Positions 19,828-28,477 of a stretch of 64,000 bases of DNA are shown one piece after another. The notes under the pieces were generated by a model. It was given only the letters and a program-made list of their open reading frames with translations. It was not told the origin of the DNA and made no database searches. Numbering within the stretch: the first letter of the stretch is position 1; each line of letters starts with the position of its first letter. This DNA comes from an uncultured Chromatiaceae bacterium (lineage in GTDB: Bacteria > Pseudomonadota > Gammaproteobacteria > Enterobacterales > Alteromonadaceae): the NCBI GenBank assembly GCA_937978655.1, contig CALJUX010000020.1, positions 62,001 through 126,000 on the forward strand. The letters run 5' to 3'. The translations under genes and the position numbers were made by a program.

Positions 19828-22428
19828 ATGAAGAAACCACAGGTTGTTTTGACCGCAGTTGCCACCGCTTTGTTATTCACTCCCGCGCTGCTTGCCCAGC
19901 AGTTCACCCGACAAACTGACTTACAGACATTTGCCAGTCAGGCGCGTTTTGAAATGGCGGTGATCAGTAATTTCCAGGACAAACCCGGCACTTTTAAAGG
20001 CCAGTACCGGCTGCACAATACTTCCGGTCAGGCGCTGGCGGCAGGTGCGGGTCAATGGCAGATTTATTTCCACTCGGTCCGGCGGCTCAATGCCGCGCCG
20101 CAGCACGGACTGACGCTGGAACATATTCAGGGTGACCTGCATCGCCTGAGCCCCACAGCACAATTTAAAGGTCTGGCCGCGGGCGAAGCCCTGACCATCG
20201 AAGCCGGCGGCGCGCCGTCGGTGGTCAGCTACAGCGACTTTATGCCACGGGCTTTTATCGTGGCCGGTAAGCTGCAGCCAGAAATTTTCCGCAATACCGA
20301 TACCGAAGATCTGACCCGGTTTGTCGCGCCGTTTCGCCGGACGGAGCAGCTGTATCGTTATCAGCAGCCCCAACCCGACTTATATAAAGTGGCCGACAGT
20401 AACAGCCGTTATCAGGACAATCTGGCCGTGAATGCGCCGCTCGCCGCAGATCTGCGGGTTGCCGATCAAATCATTCCAACGCCGAAACAACAAAAGCTGA
20501 CCGGCGGCCGGGTCCAGCTGGATAAACAGTGGACCATCCGTTTTGCCGGCCGGCTCAGCAGCGAAGCAGCTTATCTGCAGGAAAGGTTTGCCCAGGCCGG
20601 GTTGGCACTGCACAAAATTCCCGGCGTGGCCGATGCCGCAGCGCAACAGATTGTATTGCGGGTCGACCCTGCTTTGACTCAGGCTGAGAGCTACCGTCTG
20701 CAACTGACTGCCAGCCAAATCATCATCAGCGGCGCGGACAATGCCGGCGTATTTTATGGCCTGCAGTCGTTATTAAGCCTGACACCAGCCCAATTTGACA
20801 GCGTCAGTCTGGCACAACAGGAGGTCAGCGACAGCCCGCGTTATCGCTGGCGCGGTATGCATTACGACATGGCCCGCAATTTCCACGGCAAAGCGGTGAC
20901 GCTGCGGCTGATTGAGCAGATGGCGCGCTACAAAATGAACAAACTGCATCTGCATTTAACCGAAGATGAAGGCTGGCGTCTGGAGATCCCGGGCTTACCT
21001 GAGCTGACCGAGATTGGTGCGCAGCGTTGTTTTGACTTAAGCGAACAACGCTGTTTGTTGACCCAGCTTGGCACAGGCCCGTTTAAAACCGGCTCCGGCA
21101 ACGGCTTTTACAGTCGGGAAGATTTTATCGAGATCTTAAAATACGCCAGCGCCCGGCATATTGAAGTGATCCCGGAAATTGATATGCCCGGCCATGCCCG
21201 CGCCGCAGTGAAATCGATGCAGGCGCGTTATCAGCGTTTGCTCAAACAAGGTAAAAAGGCCGAAGCGGAACAATATCTGCTGAGTGATCCGCAAGATACG
21301 TCCAGTTACATGACAGTGCAGAATTACACCGACAACTCGGTCAACGTCTGTATGGATTCAAGTTATGCCTTTATCGACAAAGTGATTTATGAGTTGCAGC
21401 AGATGTACCGCAGTGCCGGCCTGAGGCTGACCACTTATCATATGGGCGGCGATGAGGTCGGTGCCGGCAGCTGGACTGCATCACCGCAGTGTCAGGCCTT
21501 GTTTGCCAAAGGCCAGAGCGGTGTCGCCGGCGTGGCCGATTTAAAACCCTATTTTGTCAGCAAAGTGGCCGACTTACTGCACAAGCGTCAGCTAACGCTG
21601 GGCGGCTGGGAAGATGGCCTGATGTACGACCCGGTCAATCCGTTTAACCGCGATCAGTTTGCCAGTAAACAAGTGTACGCCAACGTCTGGGACAATATCT
21701 GGGAACTGGGTGTGGCCGATCGCGCATACCGGCTGGCGAATGCCGGCTATCAGGTGGTGTTGTCACACGGCACCCACTTATATCTGGATCACCCGAATGA
21801 AGCCCACCCGGAAGAACGCGGTTATTACTGGGCGACCCGCTACACCGATCCAAAACGGATCTTCGGTTATATGCCGGCGCATCTGTACGCTAACGCCGAC
21901 AAAACCCGCAGCGGTGCCGTGATCTCCGATCTGGAGCAGCTGATCGGCCACGCCTTGCCGGCACTGGAAAAACCGGAAAACATTCTTGGTATGCAAGGCC
22001 AGGTCTGGTCAGAAACCATTCGCACCGCAGAGCAACTGGAACAAATGGTATTTCCGCGTCTGGTGCCAATCGCAGAACGCGCCTGGCATCAGGCCGCCTG
22101 GGAGGGCGACAAAGCCGACAGCAAGGCCCGTGATCAGGCCTGGCAGTTGTTTGCCCGGGTGATGGCCGAAAAAGAGCTGCCGAAAATGAGCCTGGCCGGA
22201 GTGAATTATTATCTGCCGGTAGTCGGCGCTCAAATCAGCAATGGGACCTTGCAGGCCAATGTTGCGTTGCCGGGCCTGACCATCGAGTACAGTCTGGATC
22301 AGGGCAACAGCTGGTTGCGTTATCAGGAAGGAGTACAGGTGAACGCCAGTACCGAAGTCTGGTTACGCAGCCGCAGCAGCGATGGCCGCAGCAGCCGGAT
22401 CAGTAAATTGCCGGACGCCACACCATAA
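19828..22428 (+). CDS. Beta-N-acetylhexosaminidase, GH20 (chitobiase type)
   Basis: Exported enzyme that releases GlcNAc from the non-reducing end of chitobiose and chito-oligomers. It has 866 residues with a signal peptide (MKKPQVVLTAVATALLFTPALLAQQ). Probable order: carbohydrate-binding-like domain (about 35-200), GH20b domain (about 230-360), catalytic barrel (about 365-760) starting RGMHYDMARNFHGK, and a C-terminal beta domain ending near 866. The catalytic Asp-Glu pair is in HMGGDE at about 538-543. Start ATG 19828 with AGGA upstream. The product feeds NagP/NagK, and the NagR site at 19605 is expected to control it. Confidence 0.95.
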   Translation: MKKPQVVLTAVATALLFTPALLAQQFTRQTDLQTFASQARFEMAVISNFQDKPGTFKGQYRLHNTSGQALAAGAGQWQIYFHSVRRLNAAPQHGLTLEHIQGDLHRLSPTAQFKGLAAGEALTIEAGGAPSVVSYSDFMPRAFIVAGKLQPEIFRNTDTEDLTRFVAPFRRTEQLYRYQQPQPDLYKVADSNSRYQDNLAVNAPLAADLRVADQIIPTPKQQKLTGGRVQLDKQWTIRFAGRLSSEAAYLQERFAQAGLALHKIPGVADAAAQQIVLRVDPALTQAESYRLQLTASQIIISGADNAGVFYGLQSLLSLTPAQFDSVSLAQQEVSDSPRYRWRGMHYDMARNFHGKAVTLRLIEQMARYKMNKLHLHLTEDEGWRLEIPGLPELTEIGAQRCFDLSEQRCLLTQLGTGPFKTGSGNGFYSREDFIEILKYASARHIEVIPEIDMPGHARAAVKSMQARYQRLLKQGKKAEAEQYLLSDPQDTSSYMTVQNYTDNSVNVCMDSSYAFIDKVIYELQQMYRSAGLRLTTYHMGGDEVGAGSWTASPQCQALFAKGQSGVAGVADLKPYFVSKVADLLHKRQLTLGGWEDGLMYDPVNPFNRDQFASKQVYANVWDNIWELGVADRAYRLANAGYQVVLSHGTHLYLDHPNEAHPEERGYYWATRYTDPKRIFGYMPAHLYANADKTRSGAVISDLEQLIGHALPALEKPENILGMQGQVWSETIRTAEQLEQMVFPRLVPIAERAWHQAAWEGDKADSKARDQAWQLFARVMAEKELPKMSLAGVNYYLPVVGAQISNGTLQANVALPGLTIEYSLDQGNSWLRYQEGVQVNASTEVWLRSRSSDGRSSRISKLPDATP

Positions 22429-22558
22429 CAGCGCAGGGCCGCTGCAGCATGCCGTGCCAGCGCCAGCCGGCCGGGTGATGTGCTGCAGCAAAACAAAGTG
22501 GCATCGCGCCGGCTTAGCATCAGCATGCAAGCCGGACGCGCTTGCCGGCGCGTGGCGT

Positions 22559-23497
22559 TTACAGGCCACAATCAGCGGCGCTGGCCGGTACTTGTGCCGC
22601 CACAGTATCAATAAAAGTCTGGCCGCTCTGGCGCAGCTGCTGCAAGCGGGCGTCAATCTGCGCCGGACTCAGCTGTTGGCCGGCAACATACATCACCCAA
22701 TCAATATCCTGCTGATATTGCCGCAGCACCGCTGACGCCACCGGACCACCACTGCCGTCGGCACCGCTGGCCATAAACCACAAATTAAAGTTAACCGACA
22801 TCCAGTCTTCCGGCACCACCGCGGCGGAGTGCTGCGCGAATAATTCACCGTCGACAAAATAACGCAGCTGTTGCGGCGACACCTGTAAGACCAGCGTGTG
22901 CCAGCCCGCCATCGAGCCGGGCCGGCGGCTGTGTTCATTCAGCGCCGTCCAGGGCTGCAGCCGGAAAGTTTCCCAGCTGGTGGCCCATAATGCGGCATCA
23001 GATCCCTGCCCCCAGCCGCCATTAGGCAGATACTCAAAATCGGTTTCACTGTAATCGGGATGCAGATCGGCCTGTAAAGGACTGATGGCGTAAAATGTCT
23101 GGATCACCACGTCACCATCAGGACCAAATGCCGGCGCGTCACGAAAAAACAGCCGGGCCGCATATGTTCCCATTTTATATTTACGCTGGTGGCAAATCTG
23201 CACCTGCCGGGTATTTGTGCCCTGACCGTCAGTGCTGGCACTGAGCCGCACCGCACCGGCAGGCGCTTCGACCGACGCTGCTAAAAAAGTCACACCATGC
23301 GGGTCCCACATCGCGCCGGGCAATCCCGGATGCCCGGCTTGCGCCCGCACCAGCCAGCCATGCGCCTGAAATTCGGCTGTCGAACGGTAAGCAAAATCGT
23401 CAAACAGCAGCGCAGGGTCCGCCGCCGGTGTCTGGCGGCTGCCGGCACAGGCCGCCACCAGGGCCAGCGTGCTGCTGATTAATAACAGGGGTCGCAT
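22559..23497 (-). CDS. GH16-like glycoside hydrolase lipoprotein
   Basis: 312-residue lipoprotein; the signal peptide ends at the lipobox LVAAC (Cys17). The GH16 catalytic signature E-x-D-x-E is present as SETDFEYL (E151, D153, E155) within a beta-sandwich-like sequence. The GH16 family cleaves beta-1,3/1,4-glucans, laminarin, agar, porphyran or keratan-type galactans; the substrate cannot be read from sequence. A NagR operator lies 48 bp upstream of the start, so a GlcNAc-containing polymer is an attractive guess. ATG 23497 follows GGAG. Convergent with the hexosaminidase gene. Confidence 0.82.
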   Translation of the reverse strand: MRPLLLISSTLALVAACAGSRQTPAADPALLFDDFAYRSTAEFQAHGWLVRAQAGHPGLPGAMWDPHGVTFLAASVEAPAGAVRLSASTDGQGTNTRQVQICHQRKYKMGTYAARLFFRDAPAFGPDGDVVIQTFYAISPLQADLHPDYSETDFEYLPNGGWGQGSDAALWATSWETFRLQPWTALNEHSRRPGSMAGWHTLVLQVSPQQLRYFVDGELFAQHSAAVVPEDWMSVNFNLWFMASGADGSGGPVASAVLRQYQQDIDWVMYVAGQQLSPAQIDARLQQLRQSGQTFIDTVAAQVPASAADCGL

Positions 23498-23544
23498 CTT
23501 TCTGTCGCTCCTTCGGCTGATAATCCAGCTTACTTTCCGACAAA

Positions 23545-23560
23545 ATGACATCGCTGTCAT
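23545..23560. promoter_or_regulatory. NagR operator upstream of the GH16-like gene
   Basis: ATGACATCGCTGTCAT, a palindrome of the same family as six others in this window. It is 48 bp upstream of the GH16-like start, a position suited to repression. Confidence 0.78.
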
Positions 23561-23697
23561 GATGGTTTTTACATATTTTTAATACTTATCTGCTGCAAAG
23601 CCGCAGCCGGGCACTGGGAGCCGACGCAGCCAGGCCGTGGCAATGTCCCCGGCGGCTGGTCTTTGTACCGAATTACATACCGAAAAGCAAAGGCCAT

Positions 23698-23730
23698 AAA
23701 AAAAGGATGCATCGCTTGCGCACTGCATCC
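23698..23730 (-). terminator. Minus-strand terminator of the candidate small RNA
   Basis: On the minus strand GGATGCA pairs with TGCATCC (7 bp, 12-nt loop) and is followed by seven T residues. No annotated minus-strand gene ends here, so an unannotated transcript must. Confidence 0.8.
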
Positions 23731-23905
23731 TGAATACCCTTGGATAAGGATTGGCAAATAAAACACAACATCCGTTACGGCTGTCCCGGTGCAGACGGTG
23801 ATCCGCGCCGGGTGTTCCGGGGCAAACCGGTACACCGCACCTGCCAATCGACATCAGCAGGGAGACAATCGACAAGAACCAACTACGAACTCTGGTCGAT
23901 GGCCA
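23698..23905 (-). ncRNA. Candidate NagR-controlled small RNA
   Basis: On the minus strand, TTGACA (23936-23931), 17-18 nt, then CTAATA/TAATAT (about 23913-23907) form a good sigma-70 promoter lying on a NagR operator. About 205 nt downstream is a strong terminator ending in seven T residues (23698). Nothing in between looks like a conserved protein; two overlapping frames of 92 and 112 codons run past the terminator. A hairpin TCTGG-N7-CCAGA lies near the 5' end. I infer a short non-coding transcript induced with GlcNAc genes. A leader attenuating the GH16-like gene is an alternative, although that gene has its own operator. Confidence 0.45.
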
Positions 23906-23920
23906 GATATTAGCCAATAA

Positions 23921-23936
23921 ATGACAGCGTTGTCAA
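23921..23936. promoter_or_regulatory. NagR operator over divergent promoters (pump operon and candidate small RNA)
   Basis: ATGACAGCGTTGTCAA. Its minus-strand end is a perfect -35 box (TTGACA) for the candidate small RNA. On the plus strand TTGTCA followed 17 nt later by AATTAT could start the RND operon transcript 250 bp before its first gene. Confidence 0.78.
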
Positions 23937-24188
23937 TTTTTTATCAAATCAGAATTATTTTATATAATTGTTTATTTTCAATGCTTTAATTTAATTTCAT
24001 CAGTTTGAGCGAAAAAAATATCCAGAAATATGTCGGTTTAGTCATGTATTTATCAACTGATAAATTCACTCATAGTTAACAATTTAACGGCTAATTATCC
24101 CTTCTTTATCACCTTTTCGTCAGTTTCTGTCCGGGCAGATCTCCTATTCTGCCGCCGGATTTTGTTCACTTTGATGCTGAATATAGAT

Positions 24189-25376
24189 ATGACAACCAAA
24201 CAAATCTCAGCCATTGCTTTGCTGGCTTTTACTGCGCTGGCTTTAAGCTGGGCCATCATCCGCCACCCGGCTGCGCCCGCAGCGCCCGCCAGCGCACGCC
24301 CGGCCGTGCTGATCCAGATCAGCCAGGTGAAAACCAGCCCGCAGCGGTTTACCATCCGCAGCCAGGGTGTGCTGGAAGCCAGAGTCAGCGCCCAAATCGC
24401 TGCAGAGGTTGGCGGTAAAATTGTCAGCGCCGACGTGCAGGTCGGCCAGTTTGTGCAACAACATCAGGTGATTGCCCGGCTTGATACCGAACAAACGCAG
24501 GCACAACTGGCATTAGCCGCCGCTGAAATCGCCGCGGCAGAAGCAGAACTCAGCGAAACTCAGGCACAGGCCGACGTCGCGCGGCATCAGCTGGCCGGAG
24601 TGCGGCTGCAGACGTCAGCACTGGCGCTGAAACAACCGCAGTTAAAAAAGGCACAGGCCAAGCTGGCCGCAGCACAGGCCCACTATAACTTCCTGCAGAC
24701 GCAACTGAACAAAGCCGAGATCCGCGCGCCTTTTGCCGGTCTGGTCAGCGCCAAACATGCTGAAACCGGCGACTATGTGCAAACCGGTGATGCATTTATC
24801 ACCCTGGCCGCCACCGACACCGCGCGGGTGCGGGTGCCACTGACGCCGCATCAGCTGACATTACTCGGTCAGCCGGACGGCTTGCTGGAAAGGCCCATCG
24901 CAGCGCAGCTGATCAGTGAACAGGCCGGCCTGCCCTTTTATCGCCCGGCGCAGCTGGTCCGCACTGAAGCGGCAGTCACCCCCAATGAACAACTGCATTA
25001 CGGCATCATTGAACTGAGCGACCCCTATTTTTTGCGAAAAAATGACAACGCTGTCAAACCTATTGTTTTTGGCAGTTTTGTCGAAGTCAGCCTGGAAGGC
25101 CAGCATACTTTTACCGTCACTCCGGTTCCGGACAAACTGCTGCTAAACGGTAAGCAATTGATTGTCGTCAGAAATTCACGGCTGGAGATCCGTGACGTGG
25201 ACGTGATGCACCGCAGTGGCGAACTGGCGTACATCCGCCAGGGCCTCAGTGACGGTGAGTGGATCGCCGCCACGCCACTGGCAAACCCGATCCCGGGTAT
25301 GCAGGTCGCCACTGAAACCACGCCGTTGCTGAACACGCCCCGGCGTCAGACGGCCTTTGCCGGGACAGTGCAATGA
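24189..25376 (+). CDS. RND efflux periplasmic adaptor (membrane fusion protein)
   Basis: About 395 residues with one N-terminal membrane anchor (ISAIALLAFTALALSWAII). The HlyD-type core follows: a biotinyl/lipoyl-like half (SQGVLEARVSAQIAAEVGGK), a long alanine- and glutamine-rich coiled-coil hairpin (about residues 95-165), the second lipoyl half (IRAPFAGLVSAKHAETGDYV) and a beta-barrel. It would join the RND pump to an outer-membrane channel. The start is uncertain: ATG 24189 was chosen, but ATG 24174 is in frame and neither has a clear ribosome site. It overlaps the pump gene by 4 bp (ATGA). A NagR-like site lies inside the gene at 25042. Confidence 0.9.
   Translation: MTTKQISAIALLAFTALALSWAIIRHPAAPAAPASARPAVLIQISQVKTSPQRFTIRSQGVLEARVSAQIAAEVGGKIVSADVQVGQFVQQHQVIARLDTEQTQAQLALAAAEIAAAEAELSETQAQADVARHQLAGVRLQTSALALKQPQLKKAQAKLAAAQAHYNFLQTQLNKAEIRAPFAGLVSAKHAETGDYVQTGDAFITLAATDTARVRVPLTPHQLTLLGQPDGLLERPIAAQLISEQAGLPFYRPAQLVRTEAAVTPNEQLHYGIIELSDPYFLRKNDNAVKPIVFGSFVEVSLEGQHTFTVTPVPDKLLLNGKQLIVVRNSRLEIRDVDVMHRSGELAYIRQGLSDGEWIAATPLANPIPGMQVATETTPLLNTPRRQTAFAGTVQ
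25042..25057. promoter_or_regulatory. NagR-like palindrome inside the adaptor coding sequence
   Basis: ATGACAACGCTGTCAA within codons for NDNAVK. It matches the family at all core positions. It lies 1.1 kb downstream of the operon's upstream operator and could act as an auxiliary site for looping or as a roadblock; chance is not excluded. Confidence 0.55.
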
Positions 25377-28300
25377 AGGCGCGCGGGCTGATCGCCTGGT
25401 TTCTGGCCAACCCGATCGCGGCCGGACTCGCCAGCTTATTTATCCTCTGCGCCGGTCTGGCCTCGGCTTACAGCATTGGCAAACAATATGAGCCGGTGCA
25501 GCCGAGTAAACTGATCAGCATCAGCACCCAATATCCGGGCGCATCCCCGCAGGAAGTCGAAGTCGCCATTCTAGCCAAGATGGAAGAGGCGATCCGTTCG
25601 GTGTCCGGCATCCGCAGTTTCAGCAGCGAAGCCCGTTATGGTGGCGGGACGCTGGTACTGGAAGCAAAAGACCCCTCAGCACTGCAAACCTTAATGGATG
25701 AAGTGCAGCTGCGGATCAGCAGCCTGTCGGCATTCCCGCAGGACGTGGAAAAGCCGCTGATTGAAGTGGTCCGCAACTGGCGCCGGGTGATGTTTGTGCA
25801 GATCTATGGCGACATTGATCAGGCCACCGTCAAAGAAGTCACCAAGCAGATCCGCGATGAAATTGCCGCGCTGCCCGGTATTGGCCGGGCGCATATTCCG
25901 TGGCTGGCGCGCTATGAAGTGGTGATTGAAGTGCAGCCGCTGGCGCTGCAGAAATATCAGTTGTCCCTGGCCGGCATCGCCCGGCAGGTAGAAGCAGCCT
26001 CCGGCAATATCGGCGCCGGCCTGCTGCGCAGCTCAGCCGGCGATTTGCAGATCCGCGCTGCCGTCCAGGCCTATTCACCGGATGACTTTGCCGCCATCGC
26101 GTTACGCCAGCTGCCCGACGGCACCGTGTTGCGTCTGGGCGATGTTGCCAGTATTCGCCACGGTTTTGAGGAAAAAGGCGCCTTTTTTGGCTTTAACGGT
26201 CAGGCCGGTGAAGCCATCAGTGTCGAGTCGATTGACGACCAGAATGACATCACGATCGCCGCCACCGTGCGCCAGTATCTGGCCGAAAAGCGCCAGCAAT
26301 TACCGGCCGAAATTAAACTGGATGTGTGGTCGGATAATTCTTATGACCTGTCGAGCCGGCTCGGTTTGCTGGTGGCCAATCTGGTGTCAGGCGCCTTGCT
26401 GATTTTTGTGTTTATCAGCCTGGTGCTGAGCCCGCGCAGCGCCTTTTGGGTGGTGGTCAGCCTGCTGACCTGTATTGGCGCCACGCTGGCCCTGATGCAA
26501 CTGCCCTGGTTTGGCCGCCTCACCATCAATATGTACAGCCTGTTTGGTTTTATTCTGGTGCTGGGCATTCTGGTCGACGATGCCATTGTGGTCTGTGAAA
26601 GTGTCAGTGCCGAAGCCATGCGCAGCGGTCGTCAGGACCAGATCACTGTGCTGCGTGGCACCCGCAAAGTGGCGGTGCCGGCCACTTTTGGCGTCCTGAC
26701 CACGATGCTGGCGTTTGTGCCGATGTTGTTCCTGCACGGCGAGCTGGCGCAAATGTGGTACACCATCGGCATGGTGGTGATTGTGGCGCTGGCGATGTCT
26801 ATTCTGGACAGCAAGTGTCTGCTGCCGTCGCATCTGGTCCGCCAGACCGCGCCGGCGCCGCCAGGCCGGCTGCGGCGGGGCGTGGCCCACGCAGTAGAAC
26901 AGCTGCGCGAGCAGTATTATCTGGCGTTGTTGCGTGTGGTCCTGCAGCAGCGCTGGGCAGTGCTGACCGGCGCCGTGGCGATAGTGCTGCTCAGCGGCGC
27001 GCTGGTGCAGGCTGGCCATATCCGCACCCTGCTGTGGCCCAGCGTTCCCAGCGATTACATCCAGGTAAATATTCAGGGCGAGGTGGGCCTGCCGAATCAG
27101 CAGGTGCATCAGCTGGTCCAGCACTTTTCCGCCCGGCTGCAACAGCTGGATGCACAGCTTAAGACTGAAACCGGCCAGAGTGTGGTACGCAATCAGCTGT
27201 ACTGGCGCCAGGGCGACTCGGCTGCCGGCATGTTTATTGAGCTGAGTAAAAGTGAAGTCCGCAGCATCAGCACTGCAGAAGTGATCAAACGCTGGCGGGC
27301 GCTGGCGGGCCGGCCGGCCGGACTGAAAAACGTCAGTATGGATGCGGCCAGCAGCACCGCCGGACCCAATCTGGCGCTGACACTGACAGCCACCGACAGT
27401 GACATACTGCAACAAGCTACTGAGCTGCTGCGTACCCAGCTGGCATTACAACCCGGTGTGCTGGACGTGTATGACAGCATGCAAAGCGGCAGCGAACAGA
27501 TTGAACTGCAGCTGAAACCACTGGCGCAGAGCCTGGGCCTGACGCTGGCCGAAGTCGCCCGTCAGGTGCGTGCCGCCGTCCACGGCATTGAAATACAGCG
27601 CCTGATCAAAAATGCCGAAGAAACCCGCGTCATGGTGCGCTATCCGGCGAGCGCGCGGCGGGAGGTCAGCGATCTGGCGTCTTTGCAGATCCAGCTCAGC
27701 AATGGCCGGCAAGTACCCTTTGAGCTGGTGGCAGAGCTGCAACTGAGCCACGGCATCGCACAGATCCAACGGCGCAATGGCCAGCGCGCCGTGACCATCA
27801 GCGCTTATATCGACCCACAGCAAGTGTCGCCGGAGCAGGTGATGCATCAGCTGCAAAGCAACATTCTGCCTGCACTGCAGCAGCAGCTGCCTGGCCTTAG
27901 TACTGAACTCAGCGGCGCCAGTCGCGAAACGGCCGAACTGCTGCACCAGCTGGTCTGGTCGGCGGTGCTGGTGCTGATCCTGATGTATGGCGCGCTGGCG
28001 ATCCCATTGCAGTCATACAGCCAGCCTGTGCTGGTACTCGCGGTGTTGCCATTTGCCGTCACTGGTGCAGTGCTTGGCCATGCCATCTTACAGCTGGAAC
28101 TGTCGTTGTTATCGTTGCTGGGCATGCTGGCGCTGTGTGGCGTAGTGGTGAACGACGGTTTGTTACTGCTGGACAACCTGCGCCAGCAGGCCGCCGCGCC
28201 GCTGCCCCAACAACTGCTGCAGGCCTGCCGCGAACGCTTCCGCTCCTGTTTGCTGACGTCGGTCACCACCATTCTGGGGCTGTTCCCGATCATTTTTGAA

Positions 28301-28465
28301 ACCAGTCAGCAGGCACAGTTTGTCATTCCGATGGCCGTGTCGGTGTGTTTTGGTCTGATGTTGTCCACGCTGGTGACCTTGCTGCTGCTGCCCGCACTGG
28401 TGCTGGCTCTGGCTGATATCCGCCGGGCTGTAAGGCCGGCATCTGTTGTAACAGTGAACCATTAA
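25373..28465 (+). CDS. RND family efflux permease
   Basis: Inner-membrane proton-driven RND transporter, 1030 residues, the usual size. It has a first membrane helix near residues 10-28 and a large periplasmic loop (PGASPQEVEVAILAKMEEAIRSVSGI). A central helix bundle (about 330-480) contains GILVDDAIVVCE, the motif with the proton-relay aspartates. A second periplasmic loop and C-terminal bundle (LLGMLALCGVVVNDGLLLLDN) follow. It is of the AcrB/MexF broad class, but the substrate is unknown. No outer-membrane TolC gene is nearby. Starts on the adaptor stop (ATGA overlap); NagR-controlled by position. Confidence 0.93.
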   Translation: MKARGLIAWFLANPIAAGLASLFILCAGLASAYSIGKQYEPVQPSKLISISTQYPGASPQEVEVAILAKMEEAIRSVSGIRSFSSEARYGGGTLVLEAKDPSALQTLMDEVQLRISSLSAFPQDVEKPLIEVVRNWRRVMFVQIYGDIDQATVKEVTKQIRDEIAALPGIGRAHIPWLARYEVVIEVQPLALQKYQLSLAGIARQVEAASGNIGAGLLRSSAGDLQIRAAVQAYSPDDFAAIALRQLPDGTVLRLGDVASIRHGFEEKGAFFGFNGQAGEAISVESIDDQNDITIAATVRQYLAEKRQQLPAEIKLDVWSDNSYDLSSRLGLLVANLVSGALLIFVFISLVLSPRSAFWVVVSLLTCIGATLALMQLPWFGRLTINMYSLFGFILVLGILVDDAIVVCESVSAEAMRSGRQDQITVLRGTRKVAVPATFGVLTTMLAFVPMLFLHGELAQMWYTIGMVVIVALAMSILDSKCLLPSHLVRQTAPAPPGRLRRGVAHAVEQLREQYYLALLRVVLQQRWAVLTGAVAIVLLSGALVQAGHIRTLLWPSVPSDYIQVNIQGEVGLPNQQVHQLVQHFSARLQQLDAQLKTETGQSVVRNQLYWRQGDSAAGMFIELSKSEVRSISTAEVIKRWRALAGRPAGLKNVSMDAASSTAGPNLALTLTATDSDILQQATELLRTQLALQPGVLDVYDSMQSGSEQIELQLKPLAQSLGLTLAEVARQVRAAVHGIEIQRLIKNAEETRVMVRYPASARREVSDLASLQIQLSNGRQVPFELVAELQLSHGIAQIQRRNGQRAVTISAYIDPQQVSPEQVMHQLQSNILPALQQQLPGLSTELSGASRETAELLHQLVWSAVLVLILMYGALAIPLQSYSQPVLVLAVLPFAVTGAVLGHAILQLELSLLSLLGMLALCGVVVNDGLLLLDNLRQQAAAPLPQQLLQACRERFRSCLLTSVTTILGLFPIIFETSQQAQFVIPMAVSVCFGLMLSTLVTLLLLPALVLALADIRRAVRPASVVTVNH

Positions 28466-28477
28466 AAGGAGAACCGA

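Larger units (their letters stand above)
23498..24188. other. Long regulatory gap between the GH16-like gene and the RND operon
   Basis: About 690 bp without a convincing gene. It contains two NagR operators (23545 and 23921), a minus-strand promoter, a minus-strand terminator and AT-rich DNA before the pump operon. The 23.58-23.88 kb part is GC-richer than its flanks and is treated as a candidate small RNA. Confidence 0.6.

Noticed and set aside
23569..23917. Overlapping minus-strand frames of 92 and 112 codons
   Set aside because: Both run through the strong terminator at 23698-23730 and show no domain or good ribosome site.
24162..24188. TTG start for the adaptor protein
   Set aside because: No ribosome site, and the extension adds nothing typical of adaptor proteins; the later ATG was preferred.
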